This document shows positions 1 to 8,165 of a stretch of DNA of 64,000 nt, one piece after another. Positions within the stretch are counted from its first letter, which is position 1, and each line of letters opens with the position of its first letter. Both the position numbers and the translations under genes were made by a program. Under the pieces are notes generated by a model that worked only from the letters and a program-made list of their open reading frames with translations, did no database searches and was not told where the DNA came from. This DNA comes from Leptospira_A sp046736045. GTDB taxonomy: Bacteria > Spirochaetota > Leptospiria > Leptospirales > Leptospiraceae. The stretch covers positions 2,852,001-2,916,000 of the forward strand of contig NZ_CP177134.1 in assembly GCF_046736045.1 (NCBI RefSeq), in the 5' to 3' direction.

Positions 1-612
1 ATCAAACGCCAATTTCATATCGTGTGTCACAAGAATGATTGATAGGTTTTTTTTATTAAATTCATTTAACAGAAGTTGTACGAGATAACTGTTCTCAGGA
101 TCCAAATCACCGGACGGTTCGTCCGCCAAAAGAATGGAAGGTTCGTTGATCAATGCGCGTGCTATGGCCGTTTTTTGAATTTGCCCCCCGGAAAGCTGGC
201 GGGGAATCATATGTTGGATGGATTCCAGTTTCAAATGGCCAAGCAGATAATCGCACTTTCTTTGATACTCCGCATTGGAAAACTTTCGGGTAAACAAACC
301 GGGGAGTAATATATTTTCCCTTATGCTTAGATTTCCTACCAATTCCGAAAATTGAAAAACCAAACCGAAATCATGTGCTCTGATTTCCGCGAGTTCTCTT
401 TGGCTCAGGGAACTTAACCTGCGATTGTCATATAGAATGTCTCCTTGCGTCGGAGACAACATTCCGGTGAGTAGGGAAAGAAGAGTTGTTTTTCCGGATC
501 CGGAAGGTCCGATGATGGCTACGTAATCCCCTTGGTTGACATCGAAGGATACGGATTGTACGGCAGTTTCGTTTCCATAATTTTTAACTAAATTATGAAC
601 CCGGAGTAACAT
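1..612 (-). CDS. ABC transporter ATP-binding protein, LolD/MacB type (3' end beyond the window)
   Basis: Nucleotide-binding subunit of an ABC exporter of the lipoprotein-release/macrolide-efflux class; it would hydrolyse ATP at the inner face of the cytoplasmic membrane. Reading the minus strand from ATG at 612 gives Walker A GPSGSGKT (about residues 34-41), a Q-loop in VFQFSEL, the signature LSGGQIQKTAIARAL, Walker B ILLADEPSGDLDPE and the H-loop VTHD. About 204 residues are visible and the frame is still open at base 1, so only the last few residues are missing. The start overlaps the stop of the permease gene as TAATG, indicating translational coupling. The family is clear; the exported substrate is not, because LolD, MacB and FtsE look alike at this level. 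Confidence 0.92.
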   Translation of the reverse strand, partial: MLLRVHNLVKNYGNETAVQSVSFDVNQGDYVAIIGPSGSGKTTLLSLLTGMLSPTQGDILYDNRRLSSLSQRELAEIRAHDFGLVFQFSELVGNLSIRENILLPGLFTRKFSNAEYQRKCDYLLGHLKLESIQHMIPRQLSGGQIQKTAIARALINEPSILLADEPSGDLDPENSYLVQLLLNEFNKKNLSIILVTHDMKLAFD

Positions 613-1196
613 TATTTTTGTCTCCGGATGGATTTGTAAGGATCGGTATAAGTAGTTAGGCCCACAGTAGGAATCGAAATCAGAAATCCGAATAGAGTGA
701 GAAAGGCAAAACCGGAAAAGAATGCCAATACCTCCTGGCTCAGGTGGGCGGGGTTCGGATCTAATAGGAAATAGCTGGAAATCACTCCGATGACGGCGCT
801 CGGCAGAAACAAACAGAAAAGTGCCAATGTATGGAGCCAAATACAGCCGATCCGGTTTCCCCCCACGGCCATCATGACCCCGATGTCTCCGAGCCTGTGC
901 AGTGTATGAAAGAAAAAGAGGCTGGTAACGGAAGCCAAGCTTGTGTAAAAAAGAATTTGCGGACTTTGCTCAAAGGAAACGATACTAGATAGAGAGATAC
1001 TTCCAAAAAGATAGAAATGAAGACGTACGGAGATAAAAAACATAAGGAACAAAACCGATGCCACGCTACCATAGGCAATCGAGTAGAGGCGGTCTCGGAG
1101 GAGAATCCTCCAGGCAAACGAAAAATAAGTAAGTGGCGTCACGATAGAGTCATATTTGTCCTGTTGGCGATTTTTTCCAACATTAAATAGGCCCAA
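612..1196 (-). CDS. Short FtsX-like ABC permease
   Basis: Membrane partner of the downstream ATPase gene. The 194-residue product has hydrophobic segments near residues 41-58, 83-98, 122-142 and 157-178, and a central GDIGVMMAVGGNRIGCIWLH that matches the cytoplasmic coupling region of FtsX/LolC/MacB permeases. It holds about one FtsX domain; typical LolC/MacB permeases have about 400 residues plus a large periplasmic domain, so this is either a compact member or an N-terminally shortened one. The longest frame opens with TTG at 1196 without a visible ribosome binding site, so the start is uncertain. The stop overlaps the ATPase start by one base. Confidence 0.75.
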   Translation of the reverse strand: MGLFNVGKNRQQDKYDSIVTPLTYFSFAWRILLRDRLYSIAYGSVASVLFLMFFISVRLHFYLFGSISLSSIVSFEQSPQILFYTSLASVTSLFFFHTLHRLGDIGVMMAVGGNRIGCIWLHTLALFCLFLPSAVIGVISSYFLLDPNPAHLSQEVLAFFSGFAFLTLFGFLISIPTVGLTTYTDPYKSIRRQK

Positions 1197-1211
1197 GGGA
1201 AGTAGGCGAAT

Positions 1212-2756
1212 TTGGCATTTTTTATCTTTGTCGGAACAGCGGTCATCCTATTGGGATTTTTGCTTAGTTTTATCATTACCCAGAAGCGGGACAGTTATAG
1301 TAAAGCGCTAGGTCTTGCCGCACTTGGCAACTATCTGGATGCCCGCGCCATGGTTCGGGAGAAGTTAGAGGAAGATCATCAGAATCCATACGGGCATTTT
1401 GTAATGGCAAAAATTTATTCCATGGAAAATGATCCGTTGAATGAAGCCAAACACCTCGAAATCATAAAGAAAAACAACCGTTATACGAAAGAAATCGACT
1501 TGGTAACTGTATCCAACCGGGTTGCAGATATATATTATAATAAAGATTATTTCGAAGAATCTTTTTTTCATTACCTGGACACTTTGCAGGCGGACAGATC
1601 GAATCCTACAGCATGTATGCGCCTTGGATTCATGGCTCTCGGGCAAAAAGAATTTAAAATCGCAGATCATTTTTTCTCCAGATTGCCGGAAGAAAAAATG
1701 AACTCTTCTTTGTATTTTATCGCGCGTGGTGTGATCTCAGGCGTGACAGGTGGCGGGAAAGAAAGAGCCTATTTTGAAAAAGCTTATGATTTGGAAAAAT
1801 CAGCTGTTTCCGGATTTTTATATGCTCTTTCTCTTTCACGTGAAAATAAACATAAAGAAGCGGTTAAGATCGGAACTGCCGTTGCAGATCAAATCGAAGA
1901 TGAATACGTCCGTTATACGATATTTCAGTTTTTAATGACCGAGGCGATCCTCCAACAAAATTTCCCCGATGCTTTGAAGTATTCCCGCCTTTGTATGGAG
2001 ATGGCAAGGCTCAACGGTTGGACAAGTGAAACCACGGAAAGTAATATTCATTTCTCAATGGTTTCCGTTTATATGGGACGTTATGAAGAGATCTCCGAAT
2101 TTTTAATCGAAGCGGAGAGTGAAAGATTGGATGATCCCGAAGTCGTATCACTTGCCAATCTCAAATACAAACTGGAAAGAGGCCTTGGAAACCTGGAGAC
2201 TCTTTCCAATGAATATGATCTTACAAAGGAATTGAGTCTTTTATCTGTTAGTTTATTTCCTAACTCCCGTTATTTTGAGCTGAGCGGGATGAGATCTTCC
2301 AAACCCTTCAATCTAAAGGGTCTAGTGGATGAAAACGGAAAAAAACTCGCAGGCAAATTGGATATGGTGGGAAAAGATAAATTCGAAAAATTTATCGCCA
2401 TGGCCGGGACTCAATTTAAAAATCAGGTCACACGTATGATTTTGAATCTTGGATACAGAGTCACAAAAGAACTTTCCAATCCGGAAGGGGACGGTGTCAA
2501 TCTGTTGTGTTCTTCGAAAGAAGATGTGAATCAACGGGCATTGTTTCGGGTTCGAAAATGGAAGGATGCCAAAGTTTCCGATGTTTTTCTTCGTGATATG
2601 ACCCAACAAATGGAAGAGTCCGGTGCTACCAAAGGTTATATCGTCGGCAATTTTGAAGTCACTGAAGGCGGGAAAAAAATGATAGCAGCCAGTGCAAATG
2701 CGATGGAGATCATCACCGGTGATAAGTTCGAAGACTTACTTGATCGGACTATGTAG
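1212..2756 (+). CDS. Membrane-anchored TPR protein with a degenerate Mrr-like C-terminal domain
   Basis: A 514-residue protein beginning with one membrane helix (residues 2-22), followed by about 300 residues of helical TPR-like repeats (for example ALGNYLDARAMVREKLEEDH and YIGRYEE-like helices). Residues from about 386 resemble the restriction-endonuclease-like Mrr fold: a GDGVNLLC strand, then FRVRKW where active enzymes have Q-x-K, then ATKGYIVGNFEVTEGGKKMA-type strand-helix. Loss of the Q-x-K lysine pattern suggests the nuclease site is not functional. The start is TTG at 1212, the first possible start after an in-frame TAG at 1203. It is divergent from the permease gene with only 15 bp between the two proposed starts. 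Role unknown. Confidence 0.75.
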   Translation: MAFFIFVGTAVILLGFLLSFIITQKRDSYSKALGLAALGNYLDARAMVREKLEEDHQNPYGHFVMAKIYSMENDPLNEAKHLEIIKKNNRYTKEIDLVTVSNRVADIYYNKDYFEESFFHYLDTLQADRSNPTACMRLGFMALGQKEFKIADHFFSRLPEEKMNSSLYFIARGVISGVTGGGKERAYFEKAYDLEKSAVSGFLYALSLSRENKHKEAVKIGTAVADQIEDEYVRYTIFQFLMTEAILQQNFPDALKYSRLCMEMARLNGWTSETTESNIHFSMVSVYMGRYEEISEFLIEAESERLDDPEVVSLANLKYKLERGLGNLETLSNEYDLTKELSLLSVSLFPNSRYFELSGMRSSKPFNLKGLVDENGKKLAGKLDMVGKDKFEKFIAMAGTQFKNQVTRMILNLGYRVTKELSNPEGDGVNLLCSSKEDVNQRALFRVRKWKDAKVSDVFLRDMTQQMEESGATKGYIVGNFEVTEGGKKMIAASANAMEIITGDKFEDLLDRTM

Positions 2757-3338
2757 ATGAAAGTATTTTATTTTTTCGTGTTAATGATCGGATTTTCTTT
2801 TGCACATTGTACTTTGGCAAAGGAAGTAAAAAAAAATAAAGCTCCCAACGTATCTTCCAAGGAAGTTTCCCAATGTCCTATCCCCATGCAAATCGGGAAA
2901 CTATATGGACGTTATGCGAATAAGGAAGAGGCAAAACGGATTTATATTGAAATCGAAACATTGTTTCAGTCCATTTGTCTCGGGAATTTGGATAGTTTGC
3001 CGAATCTGATTTATCCCGAAATGGGACTATTCGTAGATGCAAAGGCACATTGGTCGAAAGAAGAAGTTCTTACCGATTTGAAAAACAAAGACGGGTATTT
3101 TAACGTATATTTTTTCGATTCCGTAAAATTGGATGAAAAAAAAGGAACCAAAGGAAATCTCACAATCCAGCAAGCACTTGTTAGTTCTAACGGAATCTTT
3201 GTCGATTTTCATTTTGATTCTTCCTCTGAATCAGAATTACAGTTTCGCTTTTATGAAAACCCTAAAAATGTCCGTTACCTGATCAATCCTATCTTTGGAA
3301 AGTTTGAGGGCAGGTGGTTACTACTCAGAATGTTTTAA
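2757..3338 (+). CDS. Exported hypothetical protein
   Basis: A 193-residue protein whose ATG directly follows the TAG of the TPR gene, so the two are surely co-transcribed. The N-terminus MKVFYFFVLMIGFSFAHC is a signal peptide; the Cys at 18 could be a lipid-attachment site, but the preceding residues are a poor lipobox. The mature part is mixed alpha/beta, with a stretch (about residues 62-190) of the kind found in NTF2-like or DUF-type periplasmic proteins, though no motif is decisive. I do not recognise the family. Confidence 0.7.
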   Translation: MKVFYFFVLMIGFSFAHCTLAKEVKKNKAPNVSSKEVSQCPIPMQIGKLYGRYANKEEAKRIYIEIETLFQSICLGNLDSLPNLIYPEMGLFVDAKAHWSKEEVLTDLKNKDGYFNVYFFDSVKLDEKKGTKGNLTIQQALVSSNGIFVDFHFDSSSESELQFRFYENPKNVRYLINPIFGKFEGRWLLLRMF

Positions 3339-3369
3339 TAAGACTAAAGATGTATTTTTAAGAGGAAAT

Positions 3370-4092
3370 ATGGGTTTAAAAGAGGGAGTCATCAGCGTAG
3401 TGGAAAAGGTTTTGAATTTTTCCACGGCAAAGGTCGTTCGTGTAAAGGTTTTATCGGATGAATTTCGTTTGGTAGAGTGGGAAGCTTCCGGTTTCAAAAA
3501 AAGCGATTGGAAGCCGGGAGATAAGATTCAAATCGGATTGAACTTGCAATTTCGTACTTATACTCCTCTTTCCCTGGACAAAACGTCCGGAAGAATGGAA
3601 GCTCTTACTTATTTTCACAACCCGGATTCTTTGGCGGGAACTTGGATTCAATCTTTGAAAATAGGAGATGAATTTCAATACTTCGGGCCTAGGGGGTCGT
3701 TATCTTTTTCCGAATGCAATTTTCCTAATATATATTTTTTCGGAGATGAAACTTCTTTCGGGATCGCTTCCAATCTGAAACAGGCAAAACCCGAGGCAAA
3801 GATAAAGTTTTTCTTTGAAGTGGCACGTTTGGATTCCGCTAAAGCCGTAACAAATGAATTAAAGTTAGGTGATATTGGTTTGTTTCAGAAAGAAGCGGAA
3901 GATTCTCATTTAAAAAAGATAATCCTCAAACTTCAAAATGAGTCCATAGATTATAAAAATGCAAATTTTATACTTACCGGAAAAGCACAATCGATTCAGA
4001 TCGTATTGCCTTTTCTTAAAAAAGAATCTGTTCCTTCCCGCAATATGAAAGTGAAAGCCTATTGGTCTTTGGGCAAAAAGGGATTGGACTAA
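3370..4092 (+). CDS. Siderophore-interacting protein-like FAD-binding oxidoreductase
   Basis: A 240-residue protein resembling the SIP/ViuB branch of the ferredoxin-reductase superfamily, which uses FAD and NAD(P)H to reduce ferric siderophores in the cytosol. Visible support: the flavin-binding RTYTPLS at residues 62-68, an FGPRGSLSF loop, and the family's C-terminal KAYWSLGKKGLD. The start is placed at ATG 3370, behind AGAGGAA at 3361; a longer frame from 3295 would run into the upstream gene. The pyridine-nucleotide-binding part is poorly conserved by eye, so the substrate is open. Confidence 0.72.
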   Translation: MGLKEGVISVVEKVLNFSTAKVVRVKVLSDEFRLVEWEASGFKKSDWKPGDKIQIGLNLQFRTYTPLSLDKTSGRMEALTYFHNPDSLAGTWIQSLKIGDEFQYFGPRGSLSFSECNFPNIYFFGDETSFGIASNLKQAKPEAKIKFFFEVARLDSAKAVTNELKLGDIGLFQKEAEDSHLKKIILKLQNESIDYKNANFILTGKAQSIQIVLPFLKKESVPSRNMKVKAYWSLGKKGLD

Positions 4093-4128
4093 ATCGACTT
4101 TGCAGATCTTTTGAGAATACACAAATCA

Positions 4129-4713
4129 ATGAATCATAAAAAAATACTCATCATCCAAGGTCATCCTGACTCGGAAAGTTTTAACTTTGCATTGGCAGAG
4201 TCTTATAAAAAAGGGGCGAAGGAGGCAGGGTATGATGTTCAAGAAATCATCCTTCGCAATTTAAAGTTCAATCCTGTTTTGGATTACGGCTATAGAAAAA
4301 GAACTGAATTGGAACCGGATTTTTTGGATTCACAAAAAAAAATCCTTTGGGCCGACCATATCGTTTGGATATATCCTGTTTGGTGGGGATCGGTTCCTGC
4401 CCTTTTAAAAGGATTTTTGGACAGGGTTTTACTTCCCGGTTTTGCATTTAAAAAAAGGGAAGGCTCTGTTTGGTGGGACAAACTACTGAAAGGACGTTCT
4501 GCACGGATTATCTCCACAATGGACCAACCACCTTGGTACTACTGGCTCGTTTACGGAGAACCTAGCAACCGAATGATGAAACGAACTGTGATGGAATTTT
4601 GCGGAATTACTCCGGTTCGACTCACATCAATCGGCCCGATTCGTTTGTCGAAAGACAAGTTCAGAAAAAAATGGATAGGGAAGATGGAAACTTTGGGAAA
4701 AAAAGGAATCTGA
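4129..4713 (+). CDS. NAD(P)H dehydrogenase (quinone), flavodoxin-like fold
   Basis: A 194-residue flavodoxin-fold oxidoreductase of the NQO1/MdaB/KefF group, expected to reduce quinones or other electrophiles by two electrons in the cytosol. Seen: the N-terminal phosphate-binding loop after KILIIQGHPDSESFNFA, the hallmark YPVWWGSVPALLKGFLDRV near residues 84-102, and GFAF after it. ATG 4129 aligns with the normal family N-terminus; a TTG at 4111 would add six residues of no family likeness. It lies 36 bp after the SIP-like gene in the same direction, suggesting a small redox operon. Confidence 0.85.
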   Translation: MNHKKILIIQGHPDSESFNFALAESYKKGAKEAGYDVQEIILRNLKFNPVLDYGYRKRTELEPDFLDSQKKILWADHIVWIYPVWWGSVPALLKGFLDRVLLPGFAFKKREGSVWWDKLLKGRSARIISTMDQPPWYYWLVYGEPSNRMMKRTVMEFCGITPVRLTSIGPIRLSKDKFRKKWIGKMETLGKKGI

Positions 4714-4752
4714 TGAATACCGGCCCGATATTTTCTCTTTAAATTTCAGACA

Positions 4753-5346
4753 TTACTTAGTGATCACTTTTCTGACGATCTCACCCGCTTCCAAGTCAGG
4801 AGTGGATTTGCGAATCAAGTCCACTTCCCGATTGGCGGTCTTTTCATCATAGCCTAACTGAATCAATGCGAGAATCGCAAGATCATCCTGGATATGAACC
4901 GGCCCGAATTCCTTATCAGAGTCTTGTAAAAAGGATTCGAGTTTTTTAAGATTTTGTTTGATTTCGAACAATATTTTTTCGGAAGTTTTGCCTTTGACTT
5001 TCGGAATTTTTTCCAAAGTCTTTCTATCATCCGCTTGTGCGATTTGGTAAAGATCGTCCGCGCGAAAGAAAGAAAGTATCTTGAGAGCCGTTAGCTCTCC
5101 GATCCCATGCAAAGATTTGATCAACTTAAAAAGTTCTCTGTCTTTATTGGTTTGAAATCCGAAAAGTTTTTGTCCTCTGTCCGATATGGAATGAAAACAA
5201 TGAATAAAGATTTCCTTTCCGACTGACTCTCTCAGTTCCAAGTGTAAAGGAAATGGAATCATCACTTCATAACCAATCCCTGATACTTCTATCAAAATGG
5301 AATCCAAATCGAGTCTGAGTAAGTTTCCTCTTAGGCTTGCAATCAT
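4753..5346 (-). CDS. ruvA: Holliday junction branch migration protein RuvA
   Basis: RuvA binds the four-way junction and loads the RuvB helicase during recombinational repair. The 197-residue product has the N-terminal OB-fold (residues 1-62, starting MIASLRGNLLRLD), a helix-hairpin-helix with LHGIGELTALKIL, a second weaker one with IPKVKGKTSEKILFEIK, and a C-terminal UBA-like domain III (ALIQLGYDEKTANREV). Length is normal. The start at 5346 is chosen because family members begin MI..L.G; the longer frame to 5388 adds 14 unrelated residues. It is convergent with the quinone reductase gene. Confidence 0.92.
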   Translation of the reverse strand: MIASLRGNLLRLDLDSILIEVSGIGYEVMIPFPLHLELRESVGKEIFIHCFHSISDRGQKLFGFQTNKDRELFKLIKSLHGIGELTALKILSFFRADDLYQIAQADDRKTLEKIPKVKGKTSEKILFEIKQNLKKLESFLQDSDKEFGPVHIQDDLAILALIQLGYDEKTANREVDLIRKSTPDLEAGEIVRKVITK

Positions 5347-5424
5347 ATAATGAAGATTTGAGTTTGAAATCCGAGTGTCATACAGCAAGCATATAAATAT
5401 GGAGGAATAAAAATAGGAAATCCG

Positions 5425-6258
5425 TTAAATTTTCCAAATGGTCGAATCATCTCTGTTTTGCCAAACTTCTTTGGCAAGCGATGACCACTTTGTAATTTCC
5501 TGCAAGGGAACCTTGGGATTTGTTTTGGATTCCAGAGTGAGTTCACCCTTTGTTTGATCCAAAACCTTGATAAAAGATCCTGCTTTTGTTTCATCACCTA
5601 ACTTGATGGAACATACAACGATCAGATAACAAACTTCGAACTCGTATGTTTTTTCAGGGAAGTCGGAAAGCCGGAATACTTCTTCCAAATCAGCGACAGC
5701 TTTTTTTAATAATTCCAAGTTTTCCTGTTTATTATATTTATAATTCAAACAAAACAATCTGACATATCTATGTGCCCGTTTGATCAAAGAATAGGGAATT
5801 TTTGCATTTAGTTCCGTGCTGGCTTTATGTATGGCAAGATTCACGCTCAGTAAAACCGCTTCGGGAGTTCTTGGGTGTACAAATGATTCGGGACTGATGG
5901 AAGGAGTGTTGAACTCGGCTTTTATTTTTTTTGTATTCTGATCCCAATACTCTAAAATTTTTTTATCCGTTTCCGTGTGTTTGTCGGTGTGGGACAAACT
6001 GCCGTGAAAATTAAAGTCTGTTTTGTTTGCGCCTGTATAAAAACAAATAGGGCAAACTGTAAATTGCAACTCATTGAAATCTACGTAAATATATTTAGGA
6101 TTGTCATCATAAACCGGAACTTCGAATATATTATGATGGATAGGAAGTGTTTTTGCTTTCAGAGTATAATTTTTAACTTCTTCGTAAGTGCAAACAGGAC
6201 ATTGAACGTCTTGTAGAATGACTGCGCCTATTTGTTTTGTATCTTCTTTTTCGATCAC
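5425..6258 (-). CDS. DUF2225-type zinc-ribbon protein
   Basis: A 277-residue cytosolic protein of the DUF2225 type, known as a conserved family without assigned biochemical function. Two CPxC pairs (C20/C23 and C69/C72) should bind one zinc; the C-terminal half is helical and TPR-like, including HRYVRLFCLNYKYNK. The start is GTG at 6258, supported by GGAGG six bases upstream on the minus strand. The next gene on the plus side is a decayed phosphatase read divergently. Confidence 0.8.
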   Translation of the reverse strand: MIEKEDTKQIGAVILQDVQCPVCTYEEVKNYTLKAKTLPIHHNIFEVPVYDDNPKYIYVDFNELQFTVCPICFYTGANKTDFNFHGSLSHTDKHTETDKKILEYWDQNTKKIKAEFNTPSISPESFVHPRTPEAVLLSVNLAIHKASTELNAKIPYSLIKRAHRYVRLFCLNYKYNKQENLELLKKAVADLEEVFRLSDFPEKTYEFEVCYLIVVCSIKLGDETKAGSFIKVLDQTKGELTLESKTNPKVPLQEITKWSSLAKEVWQNRDDSTIWKI

Positions 6259-6289
6259 TTCTATCCTCCGGATTATTTTTCCCGTTCGA

Positions 6290-7074
6290 TCTCTATCATT
6301 TCTCCCGATCGAACTGTGTATTCAAGGATTAATTTTAGATTTAGGCAAAGAGAGTGGAAATCATCAAAATTCTCCTTTTCATTCCTTGGTACTTAGCCTA
6401 GGTTACTCCGATGTAGAACAAATAAAAGTTAATGTACAAGATGGTTTCCTTGATTTAAGTTCTTATCATTTGGAAAATCCGACCGAATTTCGCCATGCTG
6501 ATCGGGCTGTATTTATTTTATGTCCTGTTATTATGTGTGAAAGCTAAGCGGATATCGGAGCTCGCGTGTTTTTGTTCGGATGGCTTGTCTTTATATGTAC
6601 GGTCGTCTGGGATCTGTTATCTTTTACAAATATCATCCGAAGCATTTATATCAGTCATTTGGGTTTTTTGTTTTTTATCATATCTCAAGCTTATTTTTTA
6701 TCTATCAAATTCGATCGTGCGCTTTCCACTGCGGAAGAACCGACTGAAAAACTGGATTTGAAAGTGCAGGAAAGAACGAGTGAATTGAATCAGAGTTTGG
6801 AATTGATCCGTTCCGATTTGAATATGGCGAAAAAAAACCAAGAAGCGATTTTAAGAAAAAAAGAATTGAAATTAAATCGTTTGAAAGTCACCGAGATCAA
6901 CATTCCTTTTTCGGTGAAGTGAGATTGAAAGACATTATATATAAAAATTCACTTAAAAATTCGGAAGAGGTCATACATGAAATTTCAGGAGAGGTTCGGA
7001 AATTCAAAGACGGTCAAAAAACACTGGATGACATCACTATTTTAGGACTAGATCTTTTGGAATCAAATCTTTGA
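6290..7074 (+). pseudogene. Remnant of a 7TMR-DISM sensor / SpoIIE-type serine phosphatase
   Basis: Three frames carry successive pieces of one protein type. About 6290-6530 gives an extracellular-domain-like stretch; 6566-6922 gives the last membrane helices, then the coiled linker LDLKVQERTSELNQSLELI typical of 7TMR-DISM phosphatases; 6916-7074, in another frame, ends with TLDDITILGLDLL, the usual C-terminus of SpoIIE/PP2C-like phosphatases. Most of the membrane and catalytic domains are missing. The tail overlaps the end of the convergent Dph6-like gene. Intact relatives have 600-700 residues and dephosphorylate anti-sigma-antagonist proteins. Confidence 0.65.
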
Positions 7075-7783
7075 AATAAAATCCGGGAGGCTTTTCTTCC
7101 GATGGTGGTTGGAAACAATTGTCATCACTCTTGGTCCCGATCACGGGATAGGTTTTATAAACCAATTCCCCCAAGGAAAATGGAATCGGATTTTTGAAAA
7201 TAGGTCCATCATATACGAAGGAATGATATTCTCCATTTTCTCCACATGGGTCCACATTGGCAGGCAGGTCTTTTAAAAAATCCTTATCGATCTTTCTCCC
7301 GGCAAACGAAGAGTCCAGATAACGATCATTAACGCATACTAAGACTGCTTGAAATCCCAAATCGATAAATTCACGGATGAGTTCTGTAGTATCTCTTTTC
7401 CAAATGGGAAACACAGCTTTCCAGCCAACACTAGCTAGTTGGTCTTCTCTGTATTTTTTGAGATCTTCCAGAAATATATCTCCGAAAACGGAATGGTTGA
7501 TTCCTTGATCCGACCATTCTTTAAGCTTCGATCCTAAAATAGATTCATATTCGCTCATACTAGGATGTTCGGGGAGCAATATCTGATCCAAAGGAATTCC
7601 AATGTTTGCCGCTTGTTCGGTAAGCAAAGACCCTCTGACTCCATGCATGCTGATCCGATCTACGGAATGATTCATGGAAGTGAGTAGACTTTGGATGTCA
7701 TACTCATCGTCTTTTAAAACATGATAGAGGGCGAGGGAGGAATCTTTTCCTCCGCTCCAATTGAAAATCGCTTTGGGTTTCAT
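7037..7783 (-). CDS. Dph6-like ATP pyrophosphatase (diphthine-ammonia ligase family)
   Basis: A 248-residue member of the N-type ATP pyrophosphatase family. The PP-loop SGGKDSSLALY lies at residues 10-20 and the family motif GDIFLEDLKKYRED near residue 105; a conserved DPCGENGEYHSFVYDGP stretch lies near residue 190. The archaeal/eukaryotic relatives amidate diphthine on EF2; bacteria lack diphthamide, so the bacterial substrate is unknown and may be a cobalamin or nucleotide precursor. The start at 7783 gives MKPKAIFNWSGGKDS, the normal beginning; the longer frame to 7966 reads through the next gene. Confidence 0.85.
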   Translation of the reverse strand: MKPKAIFNWSGGKDSSLALYHVLKDDEYDIQSLLTSMNHSVDRISMHGVRGSLLTEQAANIGIPLDQILLPEHPSMSEYESILGSKLKEWSDQGINHSVFGDIFLEDLKKYREDQLASVGWKAVFPIWKRDTTELIREFIDLGFQAVLVCVNDRYLDSSFAGRKIDKDFLKDLPANVDPCGENGEYHSFVYDGPIFKNPIPFSLGELVYKTYPVIGTKSDDNCFQPPSEEKPPGFYFKDLIPKDLVLK

Positions 7784-7790
7784 TTTAAAT

Positions 7791-8093
7791 TTAAAGTTTG
7801 TCAGCTTCTGATTGGTATTTTGCAGATTCTTGCAAAGCTTGGTCTGCCAGATCTTTATACTTTTTTTGGTTTTCTTCGGATGCAGCTGCCTTTCCACCTT
7901 TTGTTTGTTTGGAGATGGCTTCGTATTTTGCAGCCAATTCCTTATAATCAACTGCTCTTTTTGCAAAATAGTTTTTTGTTGTTTTGCGGGCTTCCGGGGT
8001 TACTGCTTCTTTCAGCAAAAGTTTTTCCAATTCGGAAATGGCGAAAACCTGAGTCGCAAGAAATAAGATGGATAAAAGTAATAATTTTTTCAT
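7791..8093 (-). CDS. Small exported coiled-coil protein
   Basis: A 100-residue protein with signal peptide MKKLLLLSILFLATQVFA and a highly charged Ala/Lys/Glu-rich helical remainder (EARKTTKNYFAKRA ... YKDLADQALQESAKYQSEA). Its pattern recalls a small leptospiral family of paralogues named after LIC_10421/LIC_12816; that recollection is not verified here. Periplasmic location is expected. It ends eight bases before the Dph6-like start in the same direction. Confidence 0.75.
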   Translation of the reverse strand: MKKLLLLSILFLATQVFAISELEKLLLKEAVTPEARKTTKNYFAKRAVDYKELAAKYEAISKQTKGGKAAASEENQKKYKDLADQALQESAKYQSEADKL

Positions 8094-8165
8094 CGATTGC
8101 TCCTGTCTGACCTAAAATGAATCTTTTTGAAACTTCTTACAATCAGAAAATATGGATTGGTGGTT

